Part shown: one piece after another, positions 26,449 through 36,400 of the stretch
Layout of the letters: each line of letters opens with the position of its first letter
Position numbering within the stretch: the stretch's first letter is position 1
Origin: Tunturibacter empetritectus
Lineage (GTDB): Bacteria; Acidobacteriota; Terriglobia; Terriglobales; Acidobacteriaceae
NCBI RefSeq assembly: GCF_040358985.1
Contig: NZ_CP132932.1
Span: forward strand, 2,728,001 to 2,792,000
Length of the DNA: 64,000 nucleotides
Direction of reading: 5' to 3'
Notes under the pieces: model-generated
What the model was told of the DNA's origin: nothing
Database searches by the model: none
What the model saw: only the letters and a program-made list of their open reading frames with translations
Position numbers and translations under genes: made by a program

Positions 26449-27087
26449 CTATTCCTTCCACTTAATATTGCATCCAACCGAAAATCGCTGATTCGTATCA
26501 GGTCGTTTACCCGCAAGGACCGCATCCATCGCTGCCCGCAGATCCTGCCCCGTCACTGGAAGGTCGTTGCCTGAATCCCCGCGTCGAGGCCGGCTATCAT
26601 CCAGCTGCCCACGGTACACCAGCGCCATCTCGGCATCGAACAAAAAGAAATCCGGCGTACAAGCCGCGTCATACTTCCGCGCCACCTCCTGCGTCTCGTC
26701 GTACAAATACGGAAAGCGGAACCCAAGCCGCTCCGCCTGCTTCTTCATCTCTGTGGGCGCGTCCTGCGGATAAGCCTCCACATCATTCGACGAGATAGCC
26801 GCGATCGCAATCTTTCCCTCATAGTCCTTCCCTATCCGCGCCAGCTCCTCCTCCACATGAATCACAAACGGACAATGCACGCAAAGAAACATCACCAGCA
26901 ACCCATGCCGTCCCGACGGCGACGTTCCTCCTCCGGTCATTAGATTGTCCGCATCAGACCGGCCATCGTCCCAGCTCGCAGCGAAGACATCATCCCGCCC
27001 CACGGCCCTGCCACTCACCACATCTATCAGTTCAAACGCCGGAGCCGTAGCTCCCAATGCGACCATCGCCGACTGTGTCCTGGACAT
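26449..27087 (-). CDS. Thioredoxin-like (AhpC/TSA fold) protein
   Basis: 212 residues, cytoplasmic. Peroxiredoxin-like opening (LGATAPAFELIDV) and active pair C69/C72 in FLCVHCPFVIHVEEELARI, with the conserved ISSNDVEAYPQDAP, KYDAACTPDFFLFD and RGQLDDSRP; the tail SVGCNIKWK is the subgroup's end motif. These are thiol-disulphide proteins of uncertain partner. It has no signal peptide, so it acts inside the cell. It follows the carbonic anhydrase gene in the same direction but is separated by 73 bases. Confidence 0.88.
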   Translation of the reverse strand: MSRTQSAMVALGATAPAFELIDVVSGRAVGRDDVFAASWDDGRSDADNLMTGGGTSPSGRHGLLVMFLCVHCPFVIHVEEELARIGKDYEGKIAIAAISSNDVEAYPQDAPTEMKKQAERLGFRFPYLYDETQEVARKYDAACTPDFFLFDAEMALVYRGQLDDSRPRRGDSGNDLPVTGQDLRAAMDAVLAGKRPDTNQRFSVGCNIKWKE

Positions 27088-27263
27088 CGTGCCCTCCGCT
27101 TCTTCACGATCATAGCCAACTCTGCCCTAACACCACTACCGTCGAAGCTCTTTCTTTCGTCTTCGCCCGCGAAATCTTTCGTTCTCTGCGACACCCTTCC
27201 GCGAGCCGGGAACCCACCTCACCATCCCCAAACCCACCGTGAGCGCCTTATCCTCAAGCCAGC

Positions 27264-27740
27264 ATGATCGTCCCACGCACCCTGACCGGCGGCCGCACCA
27301 CCCGCCACGCGCTCCCGGTCGGCCCAAACAACCTGCCTCTCTGCCGTTGGTGCGAACTCGAAATCCTCGCCAAACGCCGCCGCACCTTCTGCAGCGACTA
27401 CTGCGTCCATCAGTGGCGTCTCCGTACCGACCCCGGCTACCTTCGTGAGCAGGTCCTCATCCGCGACCGCGGCATCTGCAGCGTCTGCGCCATCGACACC
27501 CTCGCCGCCTATGCCGCACTGAAGCGCTCCCGAGGCCCGGCCCACACCGCCGGCCTGCGTCTCTACGGCATGAAGTCCATCGCCTCTCGCCGCAGCCTCT
27601 GGGACGCCGACCACATCCGTCCCGTAGCCGAAGGCGGCGGCCAGTGCGACCTCGACAACCTCCGCACCCTCTGCCTGCTCTGCCACCGCGAAGCCACCGC
27701 CCAACTCCGCCAACGTCTCCGCCTCACCCGCGTCTCTTAG
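27264..27740 (+). CDS. HNH endonuclease-like protein
   Basis: 158 residues. An N-terminal zinc knuckle (CRWCELEILAKRRRTFCSDYC) and a central CSVC pair precede an HNH motif: DADHIRPVAEGGGQCDLDNL followed by RTLCLLCHREAT, with the two CxxC-like ligands and both His residues. This is the McrA-like HNH fold acting on DNA, though the single-gene setting with no methylase or phage genes leaves the role open. It ends 7 bases before the stop of the convergent GT39 gene. Confidence 0.8.
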   Translation: MIVPRTLTGGRTTRHALPVGPNNLPLCRWCELEILAKRRRTFCSDYCVHQWRLRTDPGYLREQVLIRDRGICSVCAIDTLAAYAALKRSRGPAHTAGLRLYGMKSIASRRSLWDADHIRPVAEGGGQCDLDNLRTLCLLCHREATAQLRQRLRLTRVS

Positions 27741-27746
27741 TGCACC

Positions 27747-29333
27747 TTACCCATACGACTGATACTCCTTCCAGAACTCCGGCCACGGCAACCGCGGAGG
27801 TCCGCAAAGGAAGATATCCGGGTGCGATTGGCTCTCCTCGTTCTCCACGCCCGCCGAGTTTCCATTATGCCCAGCCAGCCTGCATGCCGAAAACGCCCTA
27901 TCTGCAGCCTCGCGCGAAAAGCCAATCACAATCAGCGTCGAAGGGGGCGCCGCAGGATACCCCCGCAGCCATGCCGAGTTTGTCATACTGATCGGCGGCG
28001 GCAGATGGTACGCCGACCCCAGAATCTCCAACGCTCCCTGCTCGCCGTAGTTTCCCACCAGCACGCCAACTTCACCTCGCTGCTCGGCCGGCAAAGAATC
28101 GCGGATCCCTGCAACCGTCTTCACCAACTCATCCCATCCGAACTCCTCCCGCAGGTCGCCATTGTTCTTCAGTGCGAACTGCTTCAGTGGCCCATCCGAA
28201 GCCAGGGGCACAATAATCGCGTACACAAAGACCCCATACACTGCCATCCCCGCAAAAGCCACGCTCAACACAACCCGTCGCCAAACCCGGCTAAGAGTCG
28301 CGACCCATCTCTCCCCGGCCACCGCACCCATCGCCAGCAGCATCGGATAAGCGGCCGCCAAATAGTACCCACGTCCTTTACCAAATAGAAACAGCGCCAA
28401 CGGCACCACGTACATCCACCCCAGCATCCGATACCGCTTGTCCCGCAGAAAACAGATCGCTCCAGCGATCCACAACGGCGCCGCCGCCAGATTCGCGCAG
28501 ATCTTGAACTGGTCCCATACGAAGCCGTTCGCCCGCCCCTGCCTCACATCCCGCGCATGAATGTGCTGCAAAAAATGCATCGAGATAAATCCATGCCGTA
28601 CCTGCCAGATGAAGTTAGGCGCAAAGATCAGGAGCGCCACCGCCACTCCGCCCCAGAACCAGCCACTCGCAAAGTAACGCCGGGCCGTACTGAGCAGCAT
28701 CCCACTCACAATCCCCGCGATATAAAACAGGATCGAGTACTTGGTCATCAACCCCAGTCCGACAAAGACTCCGATCGCCAGCCACCACCGCGGATTCTCA
28801 GTCTTCAACAGCCGAATTACGAAGTAAGCGATCAGAACCCACCACAGGTAGTCGAAGGAGGAGTACTGAAACTCCGTTCCCTCGAACACCGGCAGCCCGG
28901 AGGTTGCCACCGCAAACGCCGCCGCCACCTGCGCCACCCGGCCACCGCCAAGCTCCCGTGCCATCAGCCCCGTCACCACAATCGCCAGCGCCTGCGCAAC
29001 AACCGAAAACAGCCGCAACCCCACCATCGACGCCCCAAATAACTGCAGCCCCACCCGCTCCACAAACGAGGTAAACGGGGGATACGCGACGAATCCCTAA
29101 TCCAGATGCCGCGCATCGCTCAGAAACTGAAACTCATCCCGATGAAACCCATACCGCCCGTTCGTCAGCAGATGAACGAGTGCTACCACCAGGGCTATCC
29201 CCCACAAGGTTATAGAGTTAGATCGCAAGCCAGCCTCTGGTTGCACAAAACGCTCTTTCGGATTTGTCACTTCCATCCGCATCTCCGTTTGATTATCTGC
29301 CTGATTGGTTGTTGTCTTCCAAGCTTTACGCAT
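27747..29333 (-). pseudogene. GT39/ArnT-like membrane glycosyltransferase interrupted by one stop codon
   Basis: Two frames that are in register, 29333-29097 and 29096-27747, give one protein of about 529 codons broken by a TAG at 29097-29099. Upstream reads GRYGFHRDEFQFLSDARHLD, then stop, then GFVAYPPFTSFVERVGLQL. Members of this family have Trp here (HLDWGFVAYPP); TGG to TAG is a single change. The rest has about ten membrane helices (IVVTGLMARELGGG, WWVLIAYFVIRLL, FFWGGVAVALLIFAPN), as expected of a PMT-type transferase using a lipid-linked sugar. Without suppression only a short N-terminal peptide is made; a downstream start is possible but loses the catalytic DE motif. Confidence 0.8.
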
Positions 29334-29737
29334 CACGGTACACGCAAGTTCCGACGGGATTTTTTTTCTGGAGGAGTTTCTCTGGTTTTGCTTGGGGTTT
29401 TGGCAAAAAAGGGGGTGCAGAACGTGGTCTTTTGATGGTGAGTTCGTGGTGGATTGCTGGTGAAAGCTGGTCAGCTGACTGTCATTTTTCAGGCTTGAAA
29501 AACATGCCACTATTTCCGGATTTATTTCGAGGGGATTCCCATTTTGGGACTGCCCACTTTCCAAGGGGTCAAACGGCAGTCTCGCCCAGCGATCCATTCG
29601 CCTACCTGGTCTGTCTTGGTTCTGACAATACGTATGAGCCATAACCTGGAGAAGTATTGTGTTTATTGCTCCTCTCAGGTAATGTCCAGAGGCAATCATT
29701 AGCTCAGATAAATTTTCGGAATTACAGGCCTTCGTGT
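29334..29737. other. Intergenic region with iterated GTGGT motifs
   Basis: No gene seen. Between about 29421 and 29475 the sequence carries spaced GTGGT/GGTGA words (acgtggtctt, gatggtgagt, cgtggtggat, gctggtgaaa), related to the CACCAC runs of the opposite orientation near 54746-54830. Confidence 0.5.
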
Positions 29738-32700
29738 ATGAAGAATTGTGTCTCGATTGCAAAACTGCCGAATTTGTACCTGCTATCACTCTCGATTTTC
29801 AGCGTAATTGGCAGTCTCGCAATGATCGGTTGTGGGTCCGGGAGTTCGCCGCATTCCTCAGTTGGTCCCAGCTCCGGCACAGGCTCCTCTGGTGATTTCG
29901 TTCTCTCCGCCATTGGCTCACCAGCTAGCCTTGTGCCCGGCAGCAGCGGGTCGATCGTCTTCACGCTGGCAGCCATCAATGGATTCAATCAGCCCGTCAA
30001 TGTGTCCTTCACCGGTTTACCTTCTTCGATTGCCGTATCGCCGTCGTCCTTCTCTGTGCTACCTGGCGCACAACAGACCGTTGTCTTCAGCCCGTCGGCA
30101 GCAGCAGCCATCGGGAATACGTCGGTTACAGCTCAAGCAACCGCAGGGCTCCTGAGCCATACCATCACCGTTGTGGTGACGGTCATGACTCAACTCCCTC
30201 CCACGATGACGGCGCATGCGCCCATTCGCACACGGTATCTACGTACAAACAGTGCCTATGATCCTAACTCGCTGGAATTCGCCCCACCCCACTTCGCTGC
30301 ATACGACCCGGCCCATCGACAGTTCTTCGTAAGTAACGCACTCCTCAATGAGATTGATGTCTTTGACGCCACTACAGAGTCTCAGATAGCCGCGATCGCA
30401 GTGCCCCTCGCCTGGGGTCTCGATGTTGCTCCAACCGGAGATACCTTGTACGTCGCCACTTTGTTCGGGGATATCTACACCATCAATACGAGTACAAACA
30501 GCATCATCCAGCGCTATCCTTCAGCATCCATCGGTCCACAAGGCTACGCGCCAACCGAGGTCTTCGTCTTGGCGGATGGACGGCTTGCCCTGCTGGGTGG
30601 TGCCGGAGGACTCTCTGTTGATGGAAGCGCCAGCGTCGTAGTCTGGGATCCTCAGACCAACTCTCTCGATTCGGGGACGCCGAATCCTACCGAGCCATTT
30701 TTTCCGGGGACCGTCTGCCCCAACATTCAAAACATTGGAGCCTTCGCCGTAAGTGGCGATCGCACGCATGTGCTGGCAGCGACCATCGACTCTGGTGGTG
30801 GAGTTCTACCCGTTTGCTCCTACGATCCGATTGCCAAGAAGGCAGCGTTCAGCAAGTACGTCTCCGATACTTTTGTCCGACAGATTATTCCAAGTCCGGA
30901 TGGCAGTCGCTTCTTTTTGACGTCTAATCTCGACGGCGTCCTGGTCTTTAACGTCGCGACAGTCGCGTTGATCGGCCAGATACCTGGTCCCGCCAGCGAT
31001 GTCTCCGGTGTTCCGGGTTTACCCAACGCTGCAGGCGGAGCAGTCATGAGTCTCGATGGGAAGACGCTTTATCTCGTCGATCAATCTTTCGGTTCCGTTG
31101 CCGCCTTCGACACCACATCCCTGACGCTGCGCAATTGGATTCCAGCATTCAAAATAAGTGACACTCAGGATTTTCTAGTGATTGCGGCCGTCGATGAGAC
31201 CGGCCTGATTCTTGGGCCAATGGGTCATGGGGTTGGCTTCATCGATGCCGCCGTTACGACCGCAGCCACCTTGGCCGGACCGCTGGCCGTGACTCCATCA
31301 ACAGGGCCGGAGTCAGGCGGGACACAGTTGCAAATTGCAAATCTATATGTCACTCCGGCAAACGATCCTGGAACGCCGCTTCTTTACGTTGGAGCCTCAG
31401 CGGCGTCAAACGTCGAGGTATCGCCAAGCCCGAATAGCAATTCGGCTACCAACCAGATCACGGCTACCACTCCTGCATCCGTGTTCCCGGGCCCTGTAGA
31501 TATATCCGCAATTTTCAACAATAACGCCGTTGCGATTGCCCCTGAGGCGTTCAGCTATGGCCCTACGATTCTCGAAGTTGTTCCAAATGCCGCAACCGCC
31601 GAAGGTGGCACCACTGGTGCGGTGGTTGGATATGGCTTTGGCCAGAACACCACGGGTCTCCAAGTATCTGTTGGCGGGAAAAACGCACCTGTTACCCAGC
31701 TTTATCCTGCAGCTCCTTACAGTCCCTATCCCTTCCCGGTGGAGACGCTGCTCTTTACTATTCCTCCAGGAACGGCTGGGTCTTCCGTCGATCTAACCGT
31801 TTTTACCCCCACGGGGATCACCACCAGCTCTGGAGTGTTTCATTACGCCGCCCCAGTGACGAACTTCCCCATATCCGCCAATCTTCAGGCCGGATTCTAT
31901 GACGCGAAGCGCGATCTCTACTTCTTTAGCGATACGTCAAAGATCCAGGTTCTGTCCCGTAAGTCCGGTTGGCAGACGCCGATCTCTCTTCCCGGTACGA
32001 CCTCCACGTCAACTCTGCTCGCGATTACGGAATCTCCAGACAACTCCCTGCTCGCGGTCTCAGACCTTCATGGGCAGGCGATTTATGTGTTGAATCCAGA
32101 CAGCCCTTCATCGGCTCAGCGATTCGCTGTGCCCAGTTTCGCCAATTTCACTCCCATTGGCCCTGCCGGCCTTGCGGTGACAAATACTGGGAAGATCTAC
32201 TTTGACGCCGTTGATCTCGGGGGTACCGGAACTCCTGCATTTTATAAATTGGACACTCTTGCAGGCACATTTACGAGTCTCGGAACCCTTCAGAGTGGGG
32301 GAGCGCTCGACGCGGCGAGTCGAGTGCTTCTGAGTTCCGATGGTACCCGCGTCTACTCAGAGGTCGAGGGCGAAGCCTTTTGGCTCGACACTGCAACTGA
32401 TACTGTCCACTCTTCAATCTCAACCGCCAGTAATAGCGGCGGATATTCTGACCTTGCCCTCTCTGCTGACGGTTCCACACTTGTCACAAACGATGATCTT
32501 ACCGATTCGTCTCTCAACGCCATCTCGGTGCCAGCCTACATTGACTGGGAGACTTGGCTTCCATCTCCTACATACGGACAGAAGCTCTACTCCGATGGTT
32601 CAGTCCTCGTCCAGCCCCTGACTGATGGCATCGACCTGATCTCACGCAACACAGGGCGGCTCCTTTATCGGGTTCAGCTCCCGATCACGGTGGCCCAGGT

Positions 32701-32947
32701 GTACGATCCAGTCGTTCCTGCCACAAACGTCGGGGTGTACGGCATCATCACTGCGGCAGGCGTAAGTTTCGTCGATCTTTCTGCCTTGCCCATCTCTCCT
32801 TCGGTCAGGAATCCATTTTCTCAGGGGATCTCTCAGCATACGGATCCCTCCCACCCAAACAGTATGCCCCTCTCTTATCCCCACCCCCACCTGCTTATGC
32901 GCTACGACCTCTCTAACCCCAAAGCCCTCGGCGCGCCCCACTTCTAG
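29738..32947 (+). CDS. Large surface lipoprotein with beta-propeller and IPT/TIG domains
   Basis: 1069 residues. Lipoprotein signal with lipobox MIGC (after LLSLSIFSVIGSLA). An N-terminal Ig-like Pro/Ser-rich module (PASLVPGSSGSIVFTLAAI, PVNVSFTGLPSSIAVSPSS) is followed by a YncE-like propeller (AAYDPAHRQFFVSNALLNEI, GDTLYVATLFGDIYTI, GKTLYLVDQSFGSVAAFDT), two IPT/TIG domains near residues 510-700 (VTPSTGPESGGTQLQIAN, LEVVPNAATAEGGTTGAVVG) and a second propeller. Probably a cell-surface binding protein. The start was chosen at the ATG giving a lipoprotein signal; the frame is open 27 codons upstream. Confidence 0.78.
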   Translation: MKNCVSIAKLPNLYLLSLSIFSVIGSLAMIGCGSGSSPHSSVGPSSGTGSSGDFVLSAIGSPASLVPGSSGSIVFTLAAINGFNQPVNVSFTGLPSSIAVSPSSFSVLPGAQQTVVFSPSAAAAIGNTSVTAQATAGLLSHTITVVVTVMTQLPPTMTAHAPIRTRYLRTNSAYDPNSLEFAPPHFAAYDPAHRQFFVSNALLNEIDVFDATTESQIAAIAVPLAWGLDVAPTGDTLYVATLFGDIYTINTSTNSIIQRYPSASIGPQGYAPTEVFVLADGRLALLGGAGGLSVDGSASVVVWDPQTNSLDSGTPNPTEPFFPGTVCPNIQNIGAFAVSGDRTHVLAATIDSGGGVLPVCSYDPIAKKAAFSKYVSDTFVRQIIPSPDGSRFFLTSNLDGVLVFNVATVALIGQIPGPASDVSGVPGLPNAAGGAVMSLDGKTLYLVDQSFGSVAAFDTTSLTLRNWIPAFKISDTQDFLVIAAVDETGLILGPMGHGVGFIDAAVTTAATLAGPLAVTPSTGPESGGTQLQIANLYVTPANDPGTPLLYVGASAASNVEVSPSPNSNSATNQITATTPASVFPGPVDISAIFNNNAVAIAPEAFSYGPTILEVVPNAATAEGGTTGAVVGYGFGQNTTGLQVSVGGKNAPVTQLYPAAPYSPYPFPVETLLFTIPPGTAGSSVDLTVFTPTGITTSSGVFHYAAPVTNFPISANLQAGFYDAKRDLYFFSDTSKIQVLSRKSGWQTPISLPGTTSTSTLLAITESPDNSLLAVSDLHGQAIYVLNPDSPSSAQRFAVPSFANFTPIGPAGLAVTNTGKIYFDAVDLGGTGTPAFYKLDTLAGTFTSLGTLQSGGALDAASRVLLSSDGTRVYSEVEGEAFWLDTATDTVHSSISTASNSGGYSDLALSADGSTLVTNDDLTDSSLNAISVPAYIDWETWLPSPTYGQKLYSDGSVLVQPLTDGIDLISRNTGRLLYRVQLPITVAQVYDPVVPATNVGVYGIITAAGVSFVDLSALPISPSVRNPFSQGISQHTDPSHPNSMPLSYPHPHLLMRYDLSNPKALGAPHF

Positions 32948-33211
32948 TTCGGGGCACGGGTTCTTTTTCGCCCAGGGAATGGCGGGTATCCGTGGCAGCC
33001 CGATTCTGTGCCTCTTTCCCACATTTCCACCTTCTCTCCATAACCACGCCCCTTGTTCCGGGGCTGGTTTGCGCCTAGTCTCAAACCAGCACCGTTACTG
33101 AGCGGTAAAGTCGCCACTGGCGCGTAGATTCTGCAAAATCCACAGCAAAAGCCGCAATTTTCATGGGACAGACACATTAACCCCGCGTAAACAGGGGTAT
33201 TCGCACAACCA

Positions 33212-33227
33212 ACACAACATGTTGTGC
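33212..33227. promoter_or_regulatory. Candidate NrdR box
   Basis: CACAACATGTTGTG (33213-33226) is a perfect 14-bp palindrome that matches the known NrdR consensus (acaCwAtATaTwGtgt) at most positions. It sits eight bases upstream of a good -35 box for nrdJ. A usual second box was not found. Confidence 0.55.
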
Positions 33228-33234
33228 TTTATAC

Positions 33235-33263
33235 TTGACACACCCCATAGGGGGCGTTACTTT
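33235..33263 (+). promoter_or_regulatory. Sigma70-type promoter of nrdJ
   Basis: TTGACA (33235-33240), 17-base spacer, TACTTT (33258-33263). The leader to the ATG at 33447 is about 175 bases and includes a stem CCTCCCGG/CCGGGAGG (33375-33382 and 33393-33400). No cobalamin-riboswitch core could be recognised. Confidence 0.6.
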
Positions 33264-33446
33264 CACGACTGCAGCCACGCAAAACGCGGCCAAAGTTCCT
33301 TACATTTCACGACCCAGAACGCCGCCGGCCATTTGAGCCGGATACATATCCAGCGCTCTCGTCGTTAGTTTTTACCTCCCGGCCGAACGCCTCCGGGAGG
33401 CATCGGCAACTCAGATTTTTCATCAAATTAGAAGGAGTACTTCCCC

Positions 33447-36400
33447 ATGGCGACCATCCCCAACCAGACCCACACCCAAGGCCAGAGCGGCACCCAGACC
33501 ACACCCGGAGCAGCCGGCTTCAAGAACCAGCGCACCCCGGGCCTGACCTTCGATCGCCACTCCACCAAACCCGGCGTCTCCCCCTACGATGAGATCGTCT
33601 GGGAGCTCCGCGATGCCATCATCCAGGACTTCAAGGGCAAGATCATCTTCGAGCAGAAGAATGTCGAGGTGCCCGCCGACTGGTCCATGACTGCGACCAA
33701 CATCGTCGCCTCCAAGTACCTCCACGGCCTCAACGGCTCCGACGAGCGCGAGTCCGGCGTCCGCGCCCTCATCACCCGCGTCTCCGAGTCCATTCGCGAC
33801 TGGGGCATCGCAGGCGGCTACTTCGCCTCCCAGGCCGACGCTGACACCTTCTACGCCGAGCTCGCCCACCTCCTCCTCAACCAGAAGGTAGCCTTCAACT
33901 CGCCCGTCTGGTTCAACGTAGGCTGCGACCGTCTCGAGCCCAACTCCGACGCCCAGAACTGGCACTGGAACGCCACCACCGGCAAGGTCGAGTTCTCCGT
34001 CACCGGCTACACCAAGCCCCAGTGCTCCGCCTGCTTCATCAACTCCGTGCAGGACTCGCTCGACTCCATTCTCACCCTCGCCAAGACTGAGGGCATGCTC
34101 TTCAAGTGGGGCTCCGGCGCAGGCTCGAACCTCTCCAACATCCGCGGCTCCATGGAGACCCTCTCGGGCGGCGGCACCGCCTCCGGCCCGCTCTCCTTCA
34201 TGCGTGGCTTCGACGCCTTCGCAGGCGTCATCAAATCCGGCGGCAAGACCCGTCGCGCCGCCAAGATGGTCATCCTCAACGTCGATCACCCCGACATCAA
34301 CGACTTCATCCAGTGCAAGGTGAAAGAAGAGCAGAAGGCCTGGCATTTGATGCAGGCTGGCTACGACGGCAGCGGCCCCGACTCCGAGGCCTACAGCTCC
34401 ATCTTCTTCCAGAATGCCAACAACTCCGTCCGGGTCAACGACGAGTTCATGCGCGCGGTCGAGTCCGACGGCAGCTTCGTCACCCGCACGGTGAAGGAGC
34501 GCACCCCGGTGAAGGAGTACAAGGCCCGCGACCTCATGCACTCGCTCGCCGAAGCCACCTGGCAGTGCGGCGACCCCGGCATGCAGTTCGACACCACCAT
34601 CAACAAGTGGCACACCAGCAAGAACACCGGCCGTATCAACGCCTCCAATCCCTGCTCGGAGTACATGTTCCTCGATGACTCCGCCTGCAACCTCGCCTCT
34701 TTCAATCTCCTGAAGTTCCTCACCCCCGGCGGCCAGTTCGACATCCCCAGCTACCGCCACGCCATCGAGATCGTCACCACCGCCATGGAGATCATCGTCG
34801 ACTCCGCCGGCTACCCCACCGAGATGATCTCGAAAAACTCGCACGACTACCGCCCCCTCGGCCTCGGTTACGCGAACCTCGGTGCGCTCCTCATGGCCTT
34901 CGGTCTCCCCTACGACTCCGACGCCGGCCGCGACTTCGCCGCCACCCTCACCTCCATCCTCTGCGGCGACGCCTACTGGCAGTCCTCCCGCATCGCCGAA
35001 ACCTGCCCGCCCCTCGGCGCGGCCACCCCGCTCACCCAGCAGGCTTCCATCGAAGGCGGCGCCTGCCCCGGCTTCTACGTCAACCGTGAGCCCTTTCTCG
35101 ACGTCGTCCGCATGCATCGTGCCGAGGTCAACAACATCGGCAAGTCCAAGCAGAGCACCGAGCCCTTCTCCGTCCCCCAGCTCGACACCCTCATCGAAGC
35201 CTCCCGTCACGCCTGGGACGGCGCACTCGCCCACGGCGAAAAGCACGGCTACCGCAACTCCCAGGTCACCGTCCTCGCCCCCACCGGCACCATCGGCTTT
35301 ATGATGGACTGCGACACCACCGGCATCGAGCCTGACCTCGCCCTCGTGAAATACAAAAAACTCGTCGGCGGCGGCATGATCAAGATCGTCAACAACACCG
35401 TCCCCTCGGCCCTCATCAAGCTCGGCTACGACGAGGCGCAAGTCAACGCCATCGTCAGCTACATCGACGCCACCGGCACCATCGAAGGCGCGCCCGCCAT
35501 CAAACCCGAGCACCTCGCCGTCTTCGACTGCAGCTTCAAACCCTCCAAGGGAACCCGCAGCATCTCCTACATGGGCCACATCAAGATGATGGGGGCGACA
35601 CAGCCGTTTCTTTCGGGGGCGATTTCAAAGACCGTCAACCTGCCGCAGGACTGCTCCGTCGACGACATCGCCGAAGCCTACATGGAGAGCTGGCGCCAGG
35701 GCCTCAAGGCCGTAGCCATCTACCGCGACAACTCCAAGGGAACCCAGCCCCTCAACGTCACCGCTCAGACCGACGATGACAAAAAAGGAACAAGATCGAC
35801 GAACGTAGCCGGAACCCGCAGCACCAACGCCGTAGCCGCAGCAGCCCCCGCAGCATCGGTAGCGCCCGCAGTAGCAGCCCAGGTCGAGATCGACGAAGCC
35901 GTCGAAGCCGCCCGCACCGCCGCCCGCCAGCAGCTCACCGAGGCCATGGAGACCGCCACCGCCGCTCACGTCCGCATCCACTCTCTTGAAGTCCAGCTCA
36001 AGCAGATCGCCGAAGCCGCTCTCCAGAACTCCGATGCCGCAGACTCGCAAGCACCGCCCCGCGCCGTCCGCCACCGTCTCCCTGCCGAGCGCGCAAGCGT
36101 GACCCACAAATTCGGTTTGGCGGGTCATGAAGGCTACATCACCGTCGGCCTCTACCCCAACGGCCAGCCCGGCGAAATCTTCATCCGCATGGCCAAGGAA
36201 GGCTCCACCGTCTCCGGACTCATGGACTCCTTTGCCACCGCCGTCTCCCTCGCCCTCCAGCACGGTGTTCCTCTCCGTGTCCTCTGCGAGAAGTTCGCCC
36301 ACACCCGCTTCGAGCCCTCCGGCTGGACCGGCAACGAGCAGATCGGCTACGCCAAGTCCATCATGGACTACATCTTCCGCTGGATCCAGATCCGCTTCCT

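Noticed and set aside
33264-33446. Cobalamin riboswitch upstream of nrdJ
   Set aside because: The expected B12-box and core pairings could not be recognised; only a simple stem at 33375-33400 is present.
33423-35579. A 718-codon open frame on the minus strand across nrdJ
   Set aside because: It is the antisense of a well-supported gene; the product is a Gly/Val/Asp/Ala-rich string with no motif, as expected from a GC-biased codon pattern.
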